A stretch of DNA of 64,000 nucleotides. Origin: Albimonas pacifica. Its GTDB lineage: Bacteria; Pseudomonadota; Alphaproteobacteria; Rhodobacterales; Rhodobacteraceae. Of the stretch, positions 45,342 to 54,564 are shown one piece after another. The notes below the pieces were generated by a model, which was not told where the DNA came from, searched no databases, and saw nothing but the letters and a program-made list of their open reading frames with translations. Location: the NCBI RefSeq assembly GCF_900113695.1, contig NZ_FOQH01000001.1:620001-684000 (forward strand). The letters run 5' to 3'. Position numbers and translations under genes: made by a program. Within the stretch, counting starts at the first letter, position 1. Each line of letters begins with the position of its first letter.

Positions 45342-45953
45342 TCAGGCGGAGGTCACGACGCGCAGGGTCAGGTTGATGCGGCCGCCCTCGGGCAGCAGGG
45401 TCGAGCCGCCGAAGCGGATCCGGTCGACGCCGTGATAGGCGAGCCGGGCGGGGCCGCCGAGGATCGCCACGTCCCCGCTCTCGAGCGGGGTCGAGCGGGT
45501 GGGGGCGCGGCGCTCGAGTCCGCCGACCCGGAAGGTCGCCGGGTCGCCCAGCGAGATCGAGAGGACCGGGGCGGCGAACTCGCCCTCGTCCTCGTCGCGG
45601 TGCAGACCCATGCGGGCGCCCTCGCCGTAGAAGTTCACCAGGCAGGAATCGGGGTCGCGCGGCCAGCCCGAGAGCGCGCGCCACACCGACAGGACCGAGT
45701 CGGGGATCGGCGGCCAGGGGCCGCCGGCCGGGTGGCGGTCGGCGTAGCGGTAGCGGCCGCGCTCGATCACCCAGCCCAGGCGCCCGGCCGCCGTCATGCG
45801 CACCGTCATCGGCTTGCCCCAGGCGGTGGTGTAGCGCTGGAAGGGCGCGGCGCGGGCGATGGCGCGCACGTCCTCGACCATCGCCTCCTGCGCGGGGCGG
45901 TCGAGCCAGGCCTTGTGCAGGGCCACGCCGTTGAGATCGAGGGGAGGGGTCAT
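45342..45953 (-). CDS. alkB: Alpha-ketoglutarate-dependent dioxygenase AlkB
   Basis: The protein has 203 residues. The iron site is the HRDEDE pair with a later His in AYHGVDRIRF, and the 2-oxoglutarate Arg lies in RINLTLR. FQRYTTAWGKPMTVRMTAAG and CLVNFYGEGARMGLH are AlkB hallmarks. It repairs alkylated bases in DNA or RNA by oxidative demethylation. No ada gene is adjacent. Confidence 0.93.
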   Translation of the reverse strand: MTPPLDLNGVALHKAWLDRPAQEAMVEDVRAIARAAPFQRYTTAWGKPMTVRMTAAGRLGWVIERGRYRYADRHPAGGPWPPIPDSVLSVWRALSGWPRDPDSCLVNFYGEGARMGLHRDEDEGEFAAPVLSISLGDPATFRVGGLERRAPTRSTPLESGDVAILGGPARLAYHGVDRIRFGGSTLLPEGGRINLTLRVVTSA

Positions 45954-46000
45954 GGCGCGCAGGATCACGGGATTCGCCCCGGGACGCCAGACCGCGCGGA

Positions 46001-46489
46001 TCAGCGCCGCGCCGCCCTCAGCGCGCCGAGGCAGACCAGGGCGGCCGAGGCGCTCCACGCCCAGGCGATCGCCATCACCGGGCCGATGGGACGGTAGAGC
46101 ATCGCGTCCACCCGGTGCAGCGAGATCACCTCGGTTCCCACCACCGCCAGCGTCGCCGCCGCGCCCAGCAGCGCCAGGCGGGCGCCGGCGCCGCGCAGGC
46201 GGCGGGCGAGCAGCGCCAGCCCCACCACGACCCCCAGCGCCAGCAGCCCCAGCAGGATCGGCTGCACCTCGCGCCGGGCGCCGTAGTCGCCGGCCGCCTT
46301 CGCCGCCTGCACCATCCCGCGGCGCAGGTCCATGCGCAGGTCCAGCGCCATGTCGACCGACAGGAGCGCGTAGAGCCCCGCCATCCCGCCCCAGAACCCG
46401 GCCGCGACGCTTGACCGGCGCGCGGCCTGCGCGCACAGGAGGGCGGTGACGACAAAGGCCGCGAGGCCGACGATCTGGGTCGCGTTCAT
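46001..46489 (-). CDS. Hypothetical membrane protein
   Basis: The protein has 162 residues with four predicted helices (about 5-25, 32-50, 78-98, 104-125, and a weaker one near 135-155). The loop LRMDLRRGMVQAAKAAGDYGARREVQP is polar. I do not recognise the family. It is 47 nt upstream of alkB in the same direction and divergent from the next gene. Confidence 0.7.
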   Translation of the reverse strand: MNATQIVGLAAFVVTALLCAQAARRSSVAAGFWGGMAGLYALLSVDMALDLRMDLRRGMVQAAKAAGDYGARREVQPILLGLLALGVVVGLALLARRLRGAGARLALLGAAATLAVVGTEVISLHRVDAMLYRPIGPVMAIAWAWSASAALVCLGALRAARR

Positions 46490-46548
46490 GGCGCAAAGCC
46501 TTGGCCCCCTGCGATCCGCCTGTAAAGCCAGCCTCGAGGCGCCCGCGC

Positions 46549-47928
46549 GTGATCTCGCCGAGCCCCCTGATCTTCGCGGCCGCCGCCGCGGCCGTCTTCG
46601 CGCTCGCGCCCCTGCGGATCGCGATCCTGGCGGTCTATCTCGGCGGGCTGATGCTGCTGCCCATCGCCGAATACGGCCAGCCCTTCCCCGAGCGCTTCCC
46701 CTGGTGGATCGTCGGTCCGGCCCTGCCCTCGGAGGGGCTGGTGGCCAAGACCTGGATCGCGGCCCTGGCCGCGCTGGCCGGGGCTGCGATCCGCGATCCG
46801 CGGGCGCTGGCGGGCTTCCGGCCCGGCCTCGCGGACCTGCCGATGGCCGCCTGGTGCCTGTGGCCGCTGGCCGCGGGGCTCTGGATCGGGGGGGCGAGCC
46901 CGGGGCCGGTCGTCGCCTCGCTGCTGGTCACGGGCTGCTGGGGGGCGCCCTGGCTGCTGGGGCGGGTCTGGTTCGCGACGCCGGCAGACCGGGCGCTGCT
47001 GGTGCAGGGGCTGGCGCTGAGCGCGCTGGTCTGCCTGCCCGTCGCCGTGGCCGAGGGGCTGCAGGGCCCGTTCCTGCATGACCTGATCTACGGGCCCCAC
47101 CCGTTCCGCTTCGACGGCGACGAGCGCTACCTGGGCTTCCGGCCGATCGGCTTCTTCCTGCACGGCAACCTCTACGGCATCTGGGCCGCCGCGGCGGCGG
47201 TGGCGGCGGCGTGGAGCGCGGCGGCGCTGCGCGGCGCCTGGCGGGGGGCGCTGGCGGCGCTGGCGCTGGGGATCGCGCTGGCCTCGCAGTCGGTGGGCGC
47301 GCTGCTGCTGATGGCGGCGGCGCTGGCGCTGCTGGCCGCCTGGGGGCGGCGCTGGGTCCTGCCGCTGCTGGGGATCGGGGTGGGCGTGGCGGCGCTGCTG
47401 CTGGCGCTGCACCTCTCGGGCGCGGCGCCGGTGCAGCGGATCGCCCGCAACACCGCGCTGGGCCAGGCGGTGCTGGACGCCTTCCGCTCGGTCGGGCGCG
47501 CCTCGTTCCTGTGGCGGATCTCGCAGGACCTCAAGGCCATGGCGGTGTTCGAGGGCGATCCGCTGGTCGGCGTCTCGGCCTGGGACTGGTGGAGGGCGGC
47601 AGGCACGCGGCCCTGGGGGCTGGTGATGCTGATGGCGGGGCAGTACGGGCTGATCGCCGTGGCGCTGGTCTTCGGAGGCCTGGGCGCGGCGGCGGGCGCG
47701 GCCCTGGTCCGGCTGCGCCGCGCCCGCGCCTGGCGCCCCGAGGCGGCGGCCCTGCCGCTCGCGGCCATCGTGCTGATGGGCCTGGGCGACGCGGTCCTCA
47801 ACGCCTTCTTCCTGTTCCCCGCCGTGCTCGCCGCCGGCGCCGTCGCGGCCGGCGCCCGGACCCCGGTCGCGACCCCCGCCGCGGCCCCCTCCGCGACCCC
47901 CGCCGCGACCCCTGCCGCGGGGGACTGA
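46549..47928 (+). CDS. Polytopic membrane protein, O-antigen-ligase-like
   Basis: The chosen GTG at 46549 gives 459 residues; TTG at 46501 is an alternative. There are about 11-12 hydrophobic helices and a larger extracellular loop with HGNLYGIWAAAA, RNTALGQAVLDAFRSVGRASFLWRISQDL and VGVSAWDWWRAAGTRPWG. Helix number and a late large loop recall Wzy/WaaL-type polymerases and ligases, but the specific motifs are too weak to be sure. The tail is an (AT)PAA-rich low-complexity stretch. A role in surface polysaccharide is possible, given the capsule genes 6 kb away. Confidence 0.6.
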   Translation: MISPSPLIFAAAAAAVFALAPLRIAILAVYLGGLMLLPIAEYGQPFPERFPWWIVGPALPSEGLVAKTWIAALAALAGAAIRDPRALAGFRPGLADLPMAAWCLWPLAAGLWIGGASPGPVVASLLVTGCWGAPWLLGRVWFATPADRALLVQGLALSALVCLPVAVAEGLQGPFLHDLIYGPHPFRFDGDERYLGFRPIGFFLHGNLYGIWAAAAAVAAAWSAAALRGAWRGALAALALGIALASQSVGALLLMAAALALLAAWGRRWVLPLLGIGVGVAALLLALHLSGAAPVQRIARNTALGQAVLDAFRSVGRASFLWRISQDLKAMAVFEGDPLVGVSAWDWWRAAGTRPWGLVMLMAGQYGLIAVALVFGGLGAAAGAALVRLRRARAWRPEAAALPLAAIVLMGLGDAVLNAFFLFPAVLAAGAVAAGARTPVATPAAAPSATPAATPAAGD

Positions 47929-48003
47929 GCGGGCGCGCGCCGCGGGGCTGCGGCAGGGCGCCGCTTCGGCCCGCGAACAGCGTGGTTTCCCCCTCCCCCC
48001 TCG

Positions 48004-48032
48004 CTTGCAGGCCCCGGTTCAGGCCCCTATAT
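48004..48032 (+). promoter_or_regulatory. Heat-shock (RpoH-type) promoter of dnaK
   Basis: CTTGCA (48004-48009) and CCCCTATAT (48024-48032) are 14 bp apart, close to the sigma-32 consensus CTTGAA-N13/14-CCCCATNT. It lies about 130 bases before the dnaK ATG, which is the expected location. Confidence 0.7.
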
Positions 48033-48162
48033 CCCGCACGAACGTCGCGCTCCGCTTTTCGTGATCCCCCGGCGGGATCGGGGAGGGAGGGGCGCAGGGA
48101 TCGAGGGCGGGGGCCGCTTCCGGACCCGACCCTCTCACATCGCCGAACGAAAGGACGTCGCA

Positions 48163-50091
48163 ATGTCGAAAGTCATTGGCATCGACCTCGGGACCACGAA
48201 CTCCTGCGTCGCCATCATGGATGGCCAGACCGCGAAGGTGATCGAGAACTCCGAGGGCGCGCGCACCACCCCCTCGATGGTGGGCTTCACCGAGGACGAG
48301 CGCCTCGTCGGCCAGCCGGCCAAGCGCCAGGCGGTCACCAACCCCGAGAACACCCTCTTCGCCGTCAAGCGCCTGATCGGCCGCCGCTATTCCGACCCCA
48401 CCGTCGAGAAAGACAAGGGGATGGTCCCCTACAAGATCGTCGAGGGGAAGAACGGCGACGCCTGGGTCGAGGCCCGCGGCGAGAAATATTCGCCCTCGCA
48501 GGTCAGCGCCTACATCCTTCAGAAGATGAAGGAGACCGCCGAGTCCTACCTGGGCGAGAAGGTCGAGAAGGCGGTGATCACCGTTCCCGCCTACTTCAAC
48601 GACAGCCAGCGCCAGGCCACCAAGGACGCCGGCAAGATCGCCGGTCTGGAAGTGCTGCGCATCATCAACGAGCCGACGGCGGCCGCGCTCGCCTACGGGC
48701 TCGACAAGAAAGAGGGCAAGACCATCGCGGTCTATGACCTCGGCGGCGGCACCTTCGACATCTCGATCCTCGAGATCGACGACGGCCTGTTCGAGGTGAA
48801 GTCGACCAACGGCGACACCTTCCTGGGCGGCGAAGACTTCGACATGCGCATCGTCGAATACCTCGCCGAGGAGTTCAAGAAGCAGTCCGGCGTCGACCTG
48901 ACCAAGGACCGCCTCGCCCTGCAGCGCCTCAAGGAGGCCGCGGAGAAGGCGAAGATCGAGCTCTCCTCCTCGTCCCAGACCGAGATCAACCAGCCCTTCA
49001 TCTCGATGGACCCCGAGACGCGCCAGCCCCTGCACCTGGTGCTGAAGCTGAGCCGCGCGAAGCTGGAATCCATCGTGGGCGACCTGATCGCGCGCACGCT
49101 GAAGCCCTGCGAGGCGGCCCTGAAGGACGCCGGCATCTCCAAGTCCGAGATCGACGAGGTGGTCCTCGTCGGCGGCATGACCCGCATGCCCAAGGTCTAC
49201 GAGGAGGTGACGAAGTTCTTCGGGAAGGAGCCCCACAAGGGCGTGAACCCCGACGAGGTCGTGGCCATGGGCGCCGCGATCCAGGCGGGCGTGCTCCAGG
49301 GCGACGTGAAGGACGTGGTCCTGCTGGACGTGACGCCCCTCAGCCTCGGCATCGAGACCCTGGGCGGCGTGTTCACCCGGCTGATCGACCGCAACACCAC
49401 GATCCCGACCAAGAAGTCCCAGACCTTCTCCACGGCTGACGACAACCAGACCGCGGTGACCATCCGGGTCTTCCAGGGCGAGCGGGAGATGGCGGCCGAC
49501 AACAAGCTGCTGGGCCAGTTCAACCTCGAGGAAATCCCGCCGGCGCCCCGCGGCATGCCGCAGATCGAGGTCAGCTTCGACATCGACGCCAACGGCATCG
49601 TGTCGGTCGGCGCCAAGGACAAGGCGACCGGCAAGGAGCAGAAGATCACGATCCAGGCCTCCGGCGGTCTCTCGGACGACGACATCGAGAAGATGGTCAA
49701 GGACGCCGAGGAGAACGCCGACGCCGACAAGAAGCGTCGCGAGCTGGTCGAGGCCCGCAACCAGGCCGAGAGCATGATCCACGGCGCCGAGAAGTCGCTG
49801 GCCGAGCATGGCGACAAGGTCGACGAGGCCACCCGCGGCGCGATCCAGACCGCCATCGACGAGCTGAAGACCGCCGCCGAGGGCGACGATCTGGAGGCGA
49901 TCAAGGCCAAGACCCAGGCCCTGACCGAGGCGTCGATGAAGCTGGGCGAGGCGATCTACAAGGCGTCCTCGGACGCCGAGCAGGCCGCCGCCCAGGAGGC
50001 CGCGGCCCGCGACGCGGCCCGCGACGGCGACGACGTGGTGGACGCCGAGTTCACCGAGGAGAAGAAGGACGACGATCGGAAGGCCGGCTGA
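48163..50091 (+). CDS. dnaK: Molecular chaperone DnaK (Hsp70)
   Basis: The protein has 642 residues. The ATPase domain (1-385) has [51 protein letters not shown] and [13 protein letters not shown]. The substrate-binding domain (about 390-505) has [17 protein letters not shown], and a helical lid ends [15 protein letters not shown]. It folds proteins with DnaJ and GrpE. AAAGGA precedes the ATG, and a heat-shock-type promoter lies upstream. A strong hairpin separates it from dnaJ. Confidence 0.98.
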   Translation: MSKVIGIDLGTTNSCVAIMDGQTAKVIENSEGARTTPSMVGFTEDERLVGQPAKRQAVTNPENTLFAVKRLIGRRYSDPTVEKDKGMVPYKIVEGKNGDAWVEARGEKYSPSQVSAYILQKMKETAESYLGEKVEKAVITVPAYFNDSQRQATKDAGKIAGLEVLRIINEPTAAALAYGLDKKEGKTIAVYDLGGGTFDISILEIDDGLFEVKSTNGDTFLGGEDFDMRIVEYLAEEFKKQSGVDLTKDRLALQRLKEAAEKAKIELSSSSQTEINQPFISMDPETRQPLHLVLKLSRAKLESIVGDLIARTLKPCEAALKDAGISKSEIDEVVLVGGMTRMPKVYEEVTKFFGKEPHKGVNPDEVVAMGAAIQAGVLQGDVKDVVLLDVTPLSLGIETLGGVFTRLIDRNTTIPTKKSQTFSTADDNQTAVTIRVFQGEREMAADNKLLGQFNLEEIPPAPRGMPQIEVSFDIDANGIVSVGAKDKATGKEQKITIQASGGLSDDDIEKMVKDAEENADADKKRRELVEARNQAESMIHGAEKSLAEHGDKVDEATRGAIQTAIDELKTAAEGDDLEAIKAKTQALTEASMKLGEAIYKASSDAEQAAAQEAAARDAARDGDDVVDAEFTEEKKDDDRKAG

Positions 50092-50116
50092 GGCCTCCGG
50101 TCCGACGCCCGGATCG

Positions 50117-50143
50117 CGGCCCCGCCCCCATGGGGCGGGGCCG
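50117..50143 (+). terminator. Hairpin between dnaK and dnaJ
   Basis: CGGCCCCGCCCC (50117-50128) pairs perfectly with GGGGCGGGGCCG (50132-50143), loop CAT, followed by TTGCGTG. It probably lowers read-through so that less dnaJ than dnaK is made. TTGACC at 50168 with GACCCT 17 bp later is a weak candidate for a separate dnaJ promoter. Confidence 0.75.
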
Positions 50144-50305
50144 TTGCGTGATGAAAGGACGCGCCGCTTGACCCGCGGCCCGTCCCGGAAGACCCTCGCC
50201 CCCGACGCCTCCCGGACGCCTGCGCGATGCAGACCCGGCGCGGGCGCGGCGGACGGATCGCCACGCGGACCGCGACGGACCGGCTAGACGGGAGAGACCC
50301 AAGGA

Positions 50306-51463
50306 ATGTCCAAACGGGATTTCTACGAGGTGCTGGGCCTGTCCAAGGGCGCCTCCGAGGAAGAGATCAAGAAGGCCTATCGCAAGAAGGCCAAGGAATA
50401 TCACCCTGACCGCAATCCGGACGACGCCTCGGCCGAGGGGAAGTTCAAGGAGGTCAACGAGGCCTACGACCACCTCAAGGATCCGCAGAAGAAAGCCGCC
50501 TACGACCAGTTCGGTCACGCGGCTTTCGACGGCTCCGCGGGCATGGGCGGCGGCTTCCGTCCGGGCGGCGGCCCGGGGCAGGGCGACTTCGGCTCGGCCT
50601 TCTCGGACGTGTTCGAGGACCTGTTCGGCGACTTCATGGGCGGCCAGCGCGGCGGCGCGCGCCGTCGCGGCGGCGCCGCGCGCGGCTCGGACCTGCGCTA
50701 CAACCTGCGCGTGACGCTCGAGGACGCCTTCAAGGGCAAGACCGAGACGATCCAGGTCCCCGGCTCCGTCCAGTGCGAGGCCTGCTCGGGCACCGGCGCC
50801 GAGGGCGGCGCCCAGCCCGCCGCCTGCCCGACCTGCTCGGGCCTGGGCAAGGTGCGCGCCCAGCAGGGCTTTTTCACCATCGAACGGACCTGCCCGACCT
50901 GCGCGGGCCGCGGCTCGGTCGTGAAGAACCCGTGCAAGGTCTGCAACGGCGCGACGCGGGTGCAGAAGGACCGCCGGCTGAACGTCAACATCCCCGCGGG
51001 GGTGGAGACCGGCACCCGCATCCGGCTCGCCGGAGAGGGCGAGGCGGGCGTGATGGGCGGCCCCTCGGGCGACCTCTACATCTTCATCGAGGTCGCCCCG
51101 CATCCGATCTTCGAGCGCGAGGGCCCCGACCTGCACTGCCGGATCCCGGTGCCGATGACCACCGCCGCGCTGGGCGGGGAGATCGAGGCGCCGCTGATCG
51201 ACGGCGGCCGCAGCCGGGTGAAGGTCCCCTCGGGCGTGCAGTCGGGCAAGCAGCTGCGCCTGCGCGAGAAGGGCATGCCGACCCTGCGCGGCGGACGGCG
51301 CGGCGACCTCTACCTCGAGCTCGCGGTCGAGACGCCGGTGAACCTGACCGCGAAGCAGAAGGAGCTGCTCAAGGAGTTCGAGGCCGCGGGCAAGGACAAC
51401 TCGCCCGGCACCACGGATTTCTTCTCCAAGGTGAAGTCCTTCTGGGACGGGATGACCGGCTGA
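50306..51463 (+). CDS. dnaJ: Molecular chaperone DnaJ (Hsp40)
   Basis: The protein has 385 residues. The J-domain (4-70) has YHPDRNPD, with the HPD triad. A Gly-rich linker follows (about 75-140). Four zinc repeats come next: [33 protein letters not shown] and [11 protein letters not shown] (the last lacks the second Gly). The C-terminal client-binding domain is complete. It stimulates DnaK. Confidence 0.98.
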   Translation: MSKRDFYEVLGLSKGASEEEIKKAYRKKAKEYHPDRNPDDASAEGKFKEVNEAYDHLKDPQKKAAYDQFGHAAFDGSAGMGGGFRPGGGPGQGDFGSAFSDVFEDLFGDFMGGQRGGARRRGGAARGSDLRYNLRVTLEDAFKGKTETIQVPGSVQCEACSGTGAEGGAQPAACPTCSGLGKVRAQQGFFTIERTCPTCAGRGSVVKNPCKVCNGATRVQKDRRLNVNIPAGVETGTRIRLAGEGEAGVMGGPSGDLYIFIEVAPHPIFEREGPDLHCRIPVPMTTAALGGEIEAPLIDGGRSRVKVPSGVQSGKQLRLREKGMPTLRGGRRGDLYLELAVETPVNLTAKQKELLKEFEAAGKDNSPGTTDFFSKVKSFWDGMTG

Positions 51464-51496
51464 GGCGACGGAGCCCGCAGCCCCGCGCGTGACAGG

Positions 51497-51526
51497 AAGG
51501 CCCCCGCATCGCGGGGGCCTTTCTTG
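51497..51526 (+). terminator. Terminator after dnaJ
   Basis: AAGGCCCCCGC (51497-51507) pairs perfectly with GCGGGGGCCTT (51511-51521), loop ATC, then TTCTTG. It is a standard intrinsic terminator. Confidence 0.92.
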
Positions 51527-51621
51527 TATCGTGGCGCCATGGAATCGGCCCGATCCGGCCATGCGCCGGCGCCGCCCGCTCCGCTACCTGCGGAGCCGAG
51601 CAGACAACTGGAGGAGCCTCC

Positions 51622-52686
51622 ATGAGCCCCCGATCCCTTCCCCCCCGTTCCGCCCCCTCGCGCCGCGCCGACCGCCGGGCCTCGTCCTCGGGCGTCGCGA
51701 CGCCCTCCGCCCTCTCGGTGATCGTGGTGGGCGCGCTGCTGGTCTCGGGCGTCGCGATGTCCCTGCCCGCCTTCGCCCAGCCGCAGGGCGGCAAGGCCGA
51801 GCTGCGCCGAGAGGCGCGCGAGGAGTGGCTCGAGGAAGCCGAGGCCGCGGGCGACCGCCTGCAGAAGGCGATCAAGGCCGCCGGCCGCGAGGCCGAGACG
51901 CTCGACGCCCGCATCTCGAAAGCGCAGGAGGCCGACGAGGCGCTGGGCGCGAAGCTGCAGCTTGCCCAGGCCGCCGGCTCCCAGCCCGCCCCCCGCCCGG
52001 CGCCCGAGCGCCCCGCGCGCGAGGGGCGCCCCGCCGCCGAGGCCCCCCAGTGCCGCGGCCGCCTGGTGGTCGAGGGCGAGGGGATCGAGACCGCGACCCC
52101 CGACGTGCTGCGCGTGAGCTTCGGCGCCGACGCCCGCGCCGAGGGGCCGGGCGAGGCGCTCGCCCAGGCGTCCGAGGCGGTGAAGGCGCTGCTCGACGCG
52201 GTGCTGGCGGCCGGCGTGGCGAAGGAGGACGTCTCGACCACGCAGGTGAACCTGAACCCGGTCTACGACCGCTCCGAGCGCAACGCGGCGCCGGAGATCG
52301 TGGCCTGGGAGGCGGGGTCGAGCCTGGCGGTGACGCTGAAGGACGTCTCGAAGTTCGGCGCGCTGGCGACGGCGGCGACCGAGGCGGGGGCGACCAGCAT
52401 CTCGGGCGTCAGCTTCGCGGTGTCGGACGAGAAGGACCGGCTGGAGGCCGCCCGCCAGGCCGCGGTGAAGGCCGCGCTGGCCCGGGCGGAGCTGCTGGCC
52501 GGGGCCGCGGACGCCCGCGTCGGCGCGATCCTGGAGCTGAGCGAGACCGGGATCTCGATGCCCGGCCCGCGGCCGATGTTCGCCCGCGCGGCGGTGGCCG
52601 AATCCGCCATGGCCGACATGCCCATCGCCGAGGGCGCGCAGGAGCTGCGCGCCACGGTGACCGCGACGGTCGAGCTCTGCCAGTGA
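51622..52686 (+). CDS. SIMPL (DUF541) domain protein
   Basis: The protein has 354 residues. An N-terminal signal or anchor (about 28-52, ending AFAQ) follows a basic tail, then a charged, partly coiled-coil region (about 58-115) and a Pro-rich linker. From about 145 the SIMPL domain reads RLVVEGEGIETATPDVLRVSFG, ETGAVAKEDVSTTQ-like and AILELSE. Related proteins are periplasmic or exported and poorly understood. GGAGGAG precedes the ATG. It stands alone after dnaJ. Confidence 0.88.
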   Translation: MSPRSLPPRSAPSRRADRRASSSGVATPSALSVIVVGALLVSGVAMSLPAFAQPQGGKAELRREAREEWLEEAEAAGDRLQKAIKAAGREAETLDARISKAQEADEALGAKLQLAQAAGSQPAPRPAPERPAREGRPAAEAPQCRGRLVVEGEGIETATPDVLRVSFGADARAEGPGEALAQASEAVKALLDAVLAAGVAKEDVSTTQVNLNPVYDRSERNAAPEIVAWEAGSSLAVTLKDVSKFGALATAATEAGATSISGVSFAVSDEKDRLEAARQAAVKAALARAELLAGAADARVGAILELSETGISMPGPRPMFARAAVAESAMADMPIAEGAQELRATVTATVELCQ

Positions 52687-52801
52687 GCCCACAGGCCCCC
52701 GCCGCGCCCGCGGCCGGGGCCTGAGCGCCCCGGCGTCGGGCGCCGGGGCGGTGCGGGTCCCCCGACCTGCGCCTTCCCGGCGCCCGGCGCGCCCGGCCCC
52801 C

Positions 52802-52860
52802 GCCGCCGCCCCCGGCCACGAGCCCCGCCCACCCGCCCCGCCGTGGCCGGGGGCGGCGGC
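52802..52860. repeat. G-quadruplex-loop hairpin H2
   Basis: A perfect 19-bp stem (52802-52820 with 52842-52860) encloses AGCCCCGCCCACCCGCCCC-type sequence, whose complement has four G-runs with 1-nt spacers. It lies 3' of the SIMPL gene, C-rich on that gene's transcript. Confidence 0.8.
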
Positions 52861-52900
52861 TGCCGGGGCGCCCGGTCTCCCGGCGCCCGGCCCGCGCCAA

Positions 52901-52949
52901 GCGCGGCCCCTGCGCGCGGGTGAGCGGGCGGGGCGCGCAGGGGCCGCGC
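52901..52949. repeat. G-quadruplex-loop hairpin H3
   Basis: A perfect 17-bp stem (52901-52917 with 52933-52949) encloses GGGTGAGCGGGCGGG, one base off the loop of H1 and H4 but with one G-run broken (GAG). It is oriented opposite to H2, so for the minus-strand gene it is also C-rich in the transcript. Confidence 0.8.
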
Positions 52950-53118
52950 GGGCTTGCCCTCGGCGCAACGCCGGCCGGTCCGCGGGCGTCCCGAGACCTG
53001 ACTTCGGCGCGAGGATCGGACCCGGCGGCCCTTCGCGAGGCGCCCCGGGCTCGACCCGGGGCCTCCGTCCCGCCGCCGCCGCCGCGGTCGCATCGTCGTG
53101 GATCGGGACGGCCGGCGT

Positions 53119-54345
53119 TCAGCCCGGCGTGTCGGGATGCCGGCGCGGCGCCAGGATCCGCTCGGCGACGTTCGCGGCGCCCTCGGCCAGGCCCTCGCCG
53201 TCGAAGTTTCCGCGCACCAGCGAAGTCCAGGCCAACGCCCGGAGGAAGGTCTCGACCCGCCCGGGTTCCGGCGGCCGGGGGGCGGACCAGAATGTCGCCA
53301 GCGGCTGCGGGTCGACCAGCCCCTCGCGGTCGAAGATCGCCCGGCCCAGCGTCTTCACCGGAACCCCCCGGCGCAGGGCCGAGAGGCCGACGGTCGAGTT
53401 CACCGTCGCCAGCCCCGCCGCCCGCCCGAGCATCGCGCCCAGGTCGCCGCCGTCGATCACCTCGACCCGGTCCTCCGCGCCATGGCGGGCCGCCGTCGCG
53501 CGCAGCAGGCGCCGCCAGGGGGTCAGGCCGTTGTCGACCGGGTGCTCCTTGACCAGCAGGCGCGCCTCGGGCGGGGCGTGCAGGGCGAAGCTGCGCACCA
53601 CCGCCTTCGCCGTCTCGCGCAGGTCGGGGTCGGGGCCGTGGGCGCGGATCTGGAAGTCGGTGCGCAGCTGCAGCGGGAACAGGAACAGCGGCGCCTCGCC
53701 CTGCCGCCACGCCTCCCACACCCGCGCCGCATGGGCCCGGTCGCGCCGGGCGCGGAGCATCTTCCACAGGAAGCCGCCGTATTCGGCCAGCGGGTGCCAG
53801 GTCTGGTGGCGCCGATAGCCCGGATGCGTGGCCCAGGAGAGCGCCAGGTTCGCCAGGTTCCAGGCGACGTCCATCGCCGCATAGGACGCGAAGGAGGAGC
53901 GGTAGAGGCGCGTCTCCTGCGGGACCTCGCCGCGCGCGGCCAGCGCCTCCAGCGCCGGCCAGTCGGCGGGGAAGGGCGCGCCGGCGCCGCCGCCGTCGGG
54001 CTCCACCGTCAGCCAGTCCGGGCGCACGTAGCCCAGCTCGACATGGTGCACCCGCACCCCCATCGCCTTCGCCCGGTCCACGGCGGGGCGATGCAGGGGG
54101 CGGTTGTCGCCCAACAGCACCAGGTCGGTGACGCCCTCGGCCGCCATGAACGCCTCGACGAATGCGGGCCAGTCCGCGAAGGGGCCGCGATAGGACCGCC
54201 CCCCGCCGCGCCGCCAGAACAGCGCGTCGCCGGGGGAGAGATGCAGGCGCAGCACCCGGGCGCCGCGCGCCTCGAGCGCGTCGCCCAGATGGGAGAAGAA
54301 CGTCGACGACGGCCCCTGCAGGAGCAGCGCGCAGCGCTCGGCCAT
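53119..54345 (-). CDS. Capsule polysaccharide protein, KpsS-like (1)
   Basis: The protein has 408 residues of the capsule synthesis/export family. It opens CALLLQGPSSTFFSHLGDALE. The conserved acceptor/donor region has LLVKEHPVDNG and later ATVNSTVGLSALRRGVPV, as in KpsS-type glycosyltransferases that build the lipid-linked linker. GGAGG precedes the ATG. It is divergent from a paralogue 220 bases away. No KpsC partner is in the window. Confidence 0.85.
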   Translation of the reverse strand: MAERCALLLQGPSSTFFSHLGDALEARGARVLRLHLSPGDALFWRRGGGRSYRGPFADWPAFVEAFMAAEGVTDLVLLGDNRPLHRPAVDRAKAMGVRVHHVELGYVRPDWLTVEPDGGGAGAPFPADWPALEALAARGEVPQETRLYRSSFASYAAMDVAWNLANLALSWATHPGYRRHQTWHPLAEYGGFLWKMLRARRDRAHAARVWEAWRQGEAPLFLFPLQLRTDFQIRAHGPDPDLRETAKAVVRSFALHAPPEARLLVKEHPVDNGLTPWRRLLRATAARHGAEDRVEVIDGGDLGAMLGRAAGLATVNSTVGLSALRRGVPVKTLGRAIFDREGLVDPQPLATFWSAPRPPEPGRVETFLRALAWTSLVRGNFDGEGLAEGAANVAERILAPRRHPDTPG

Positions 54346-54475
54346 CGCTCTTGTCCTCCGTCCTCGCGTCCCCGGCTTCCGGCCCCGTCCTGCCCGCCCG
54401 GGCGGGCGGGCGCAAGCCATGCCTGCTGCAGGCCCGGGCAGGTCGGGCCGGGGCCCATGCAGGGGCGGGGCGGCA

Positions 54476-54504
54476 TTGACTTGGCCCCCGCCCCGGCCTA
54501 GCCC
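54476..54504 (+). promoter_or_regulatory. Candidate promoter of second KpsS-like gene
   Basis: TTGACT (54476-54481) and TAGCCC (54499-54504) are 17 bp apart, about 60 bases before the ATG at 54565. The -35 is good and the -10 weak, in a GC-rich surrounding. Confidence 0.45.
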
Positions 54505-54564
54505 CTCCCGGCGGCGCCGGCCGGACCCGGCGCGCGCGCGTGACGGGCGGATGGGAGCGCCAGC

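Larger units (their letters stand above)
52687..53118. other. Convergent intergenic region with H2/H3 pair
   Basis: These 432 bases hold no gene. Besides hairpins H2 and H3 there is GCCCCGGG (53042-53049) pairing with CCCGGGGC (53055-53062) over CTCGA, close to the 3' end of the minus-strand KpsS-like gene. The whole gap is GC-rich non-coding structure at the end of two transcripts. Confidence 0.6.
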
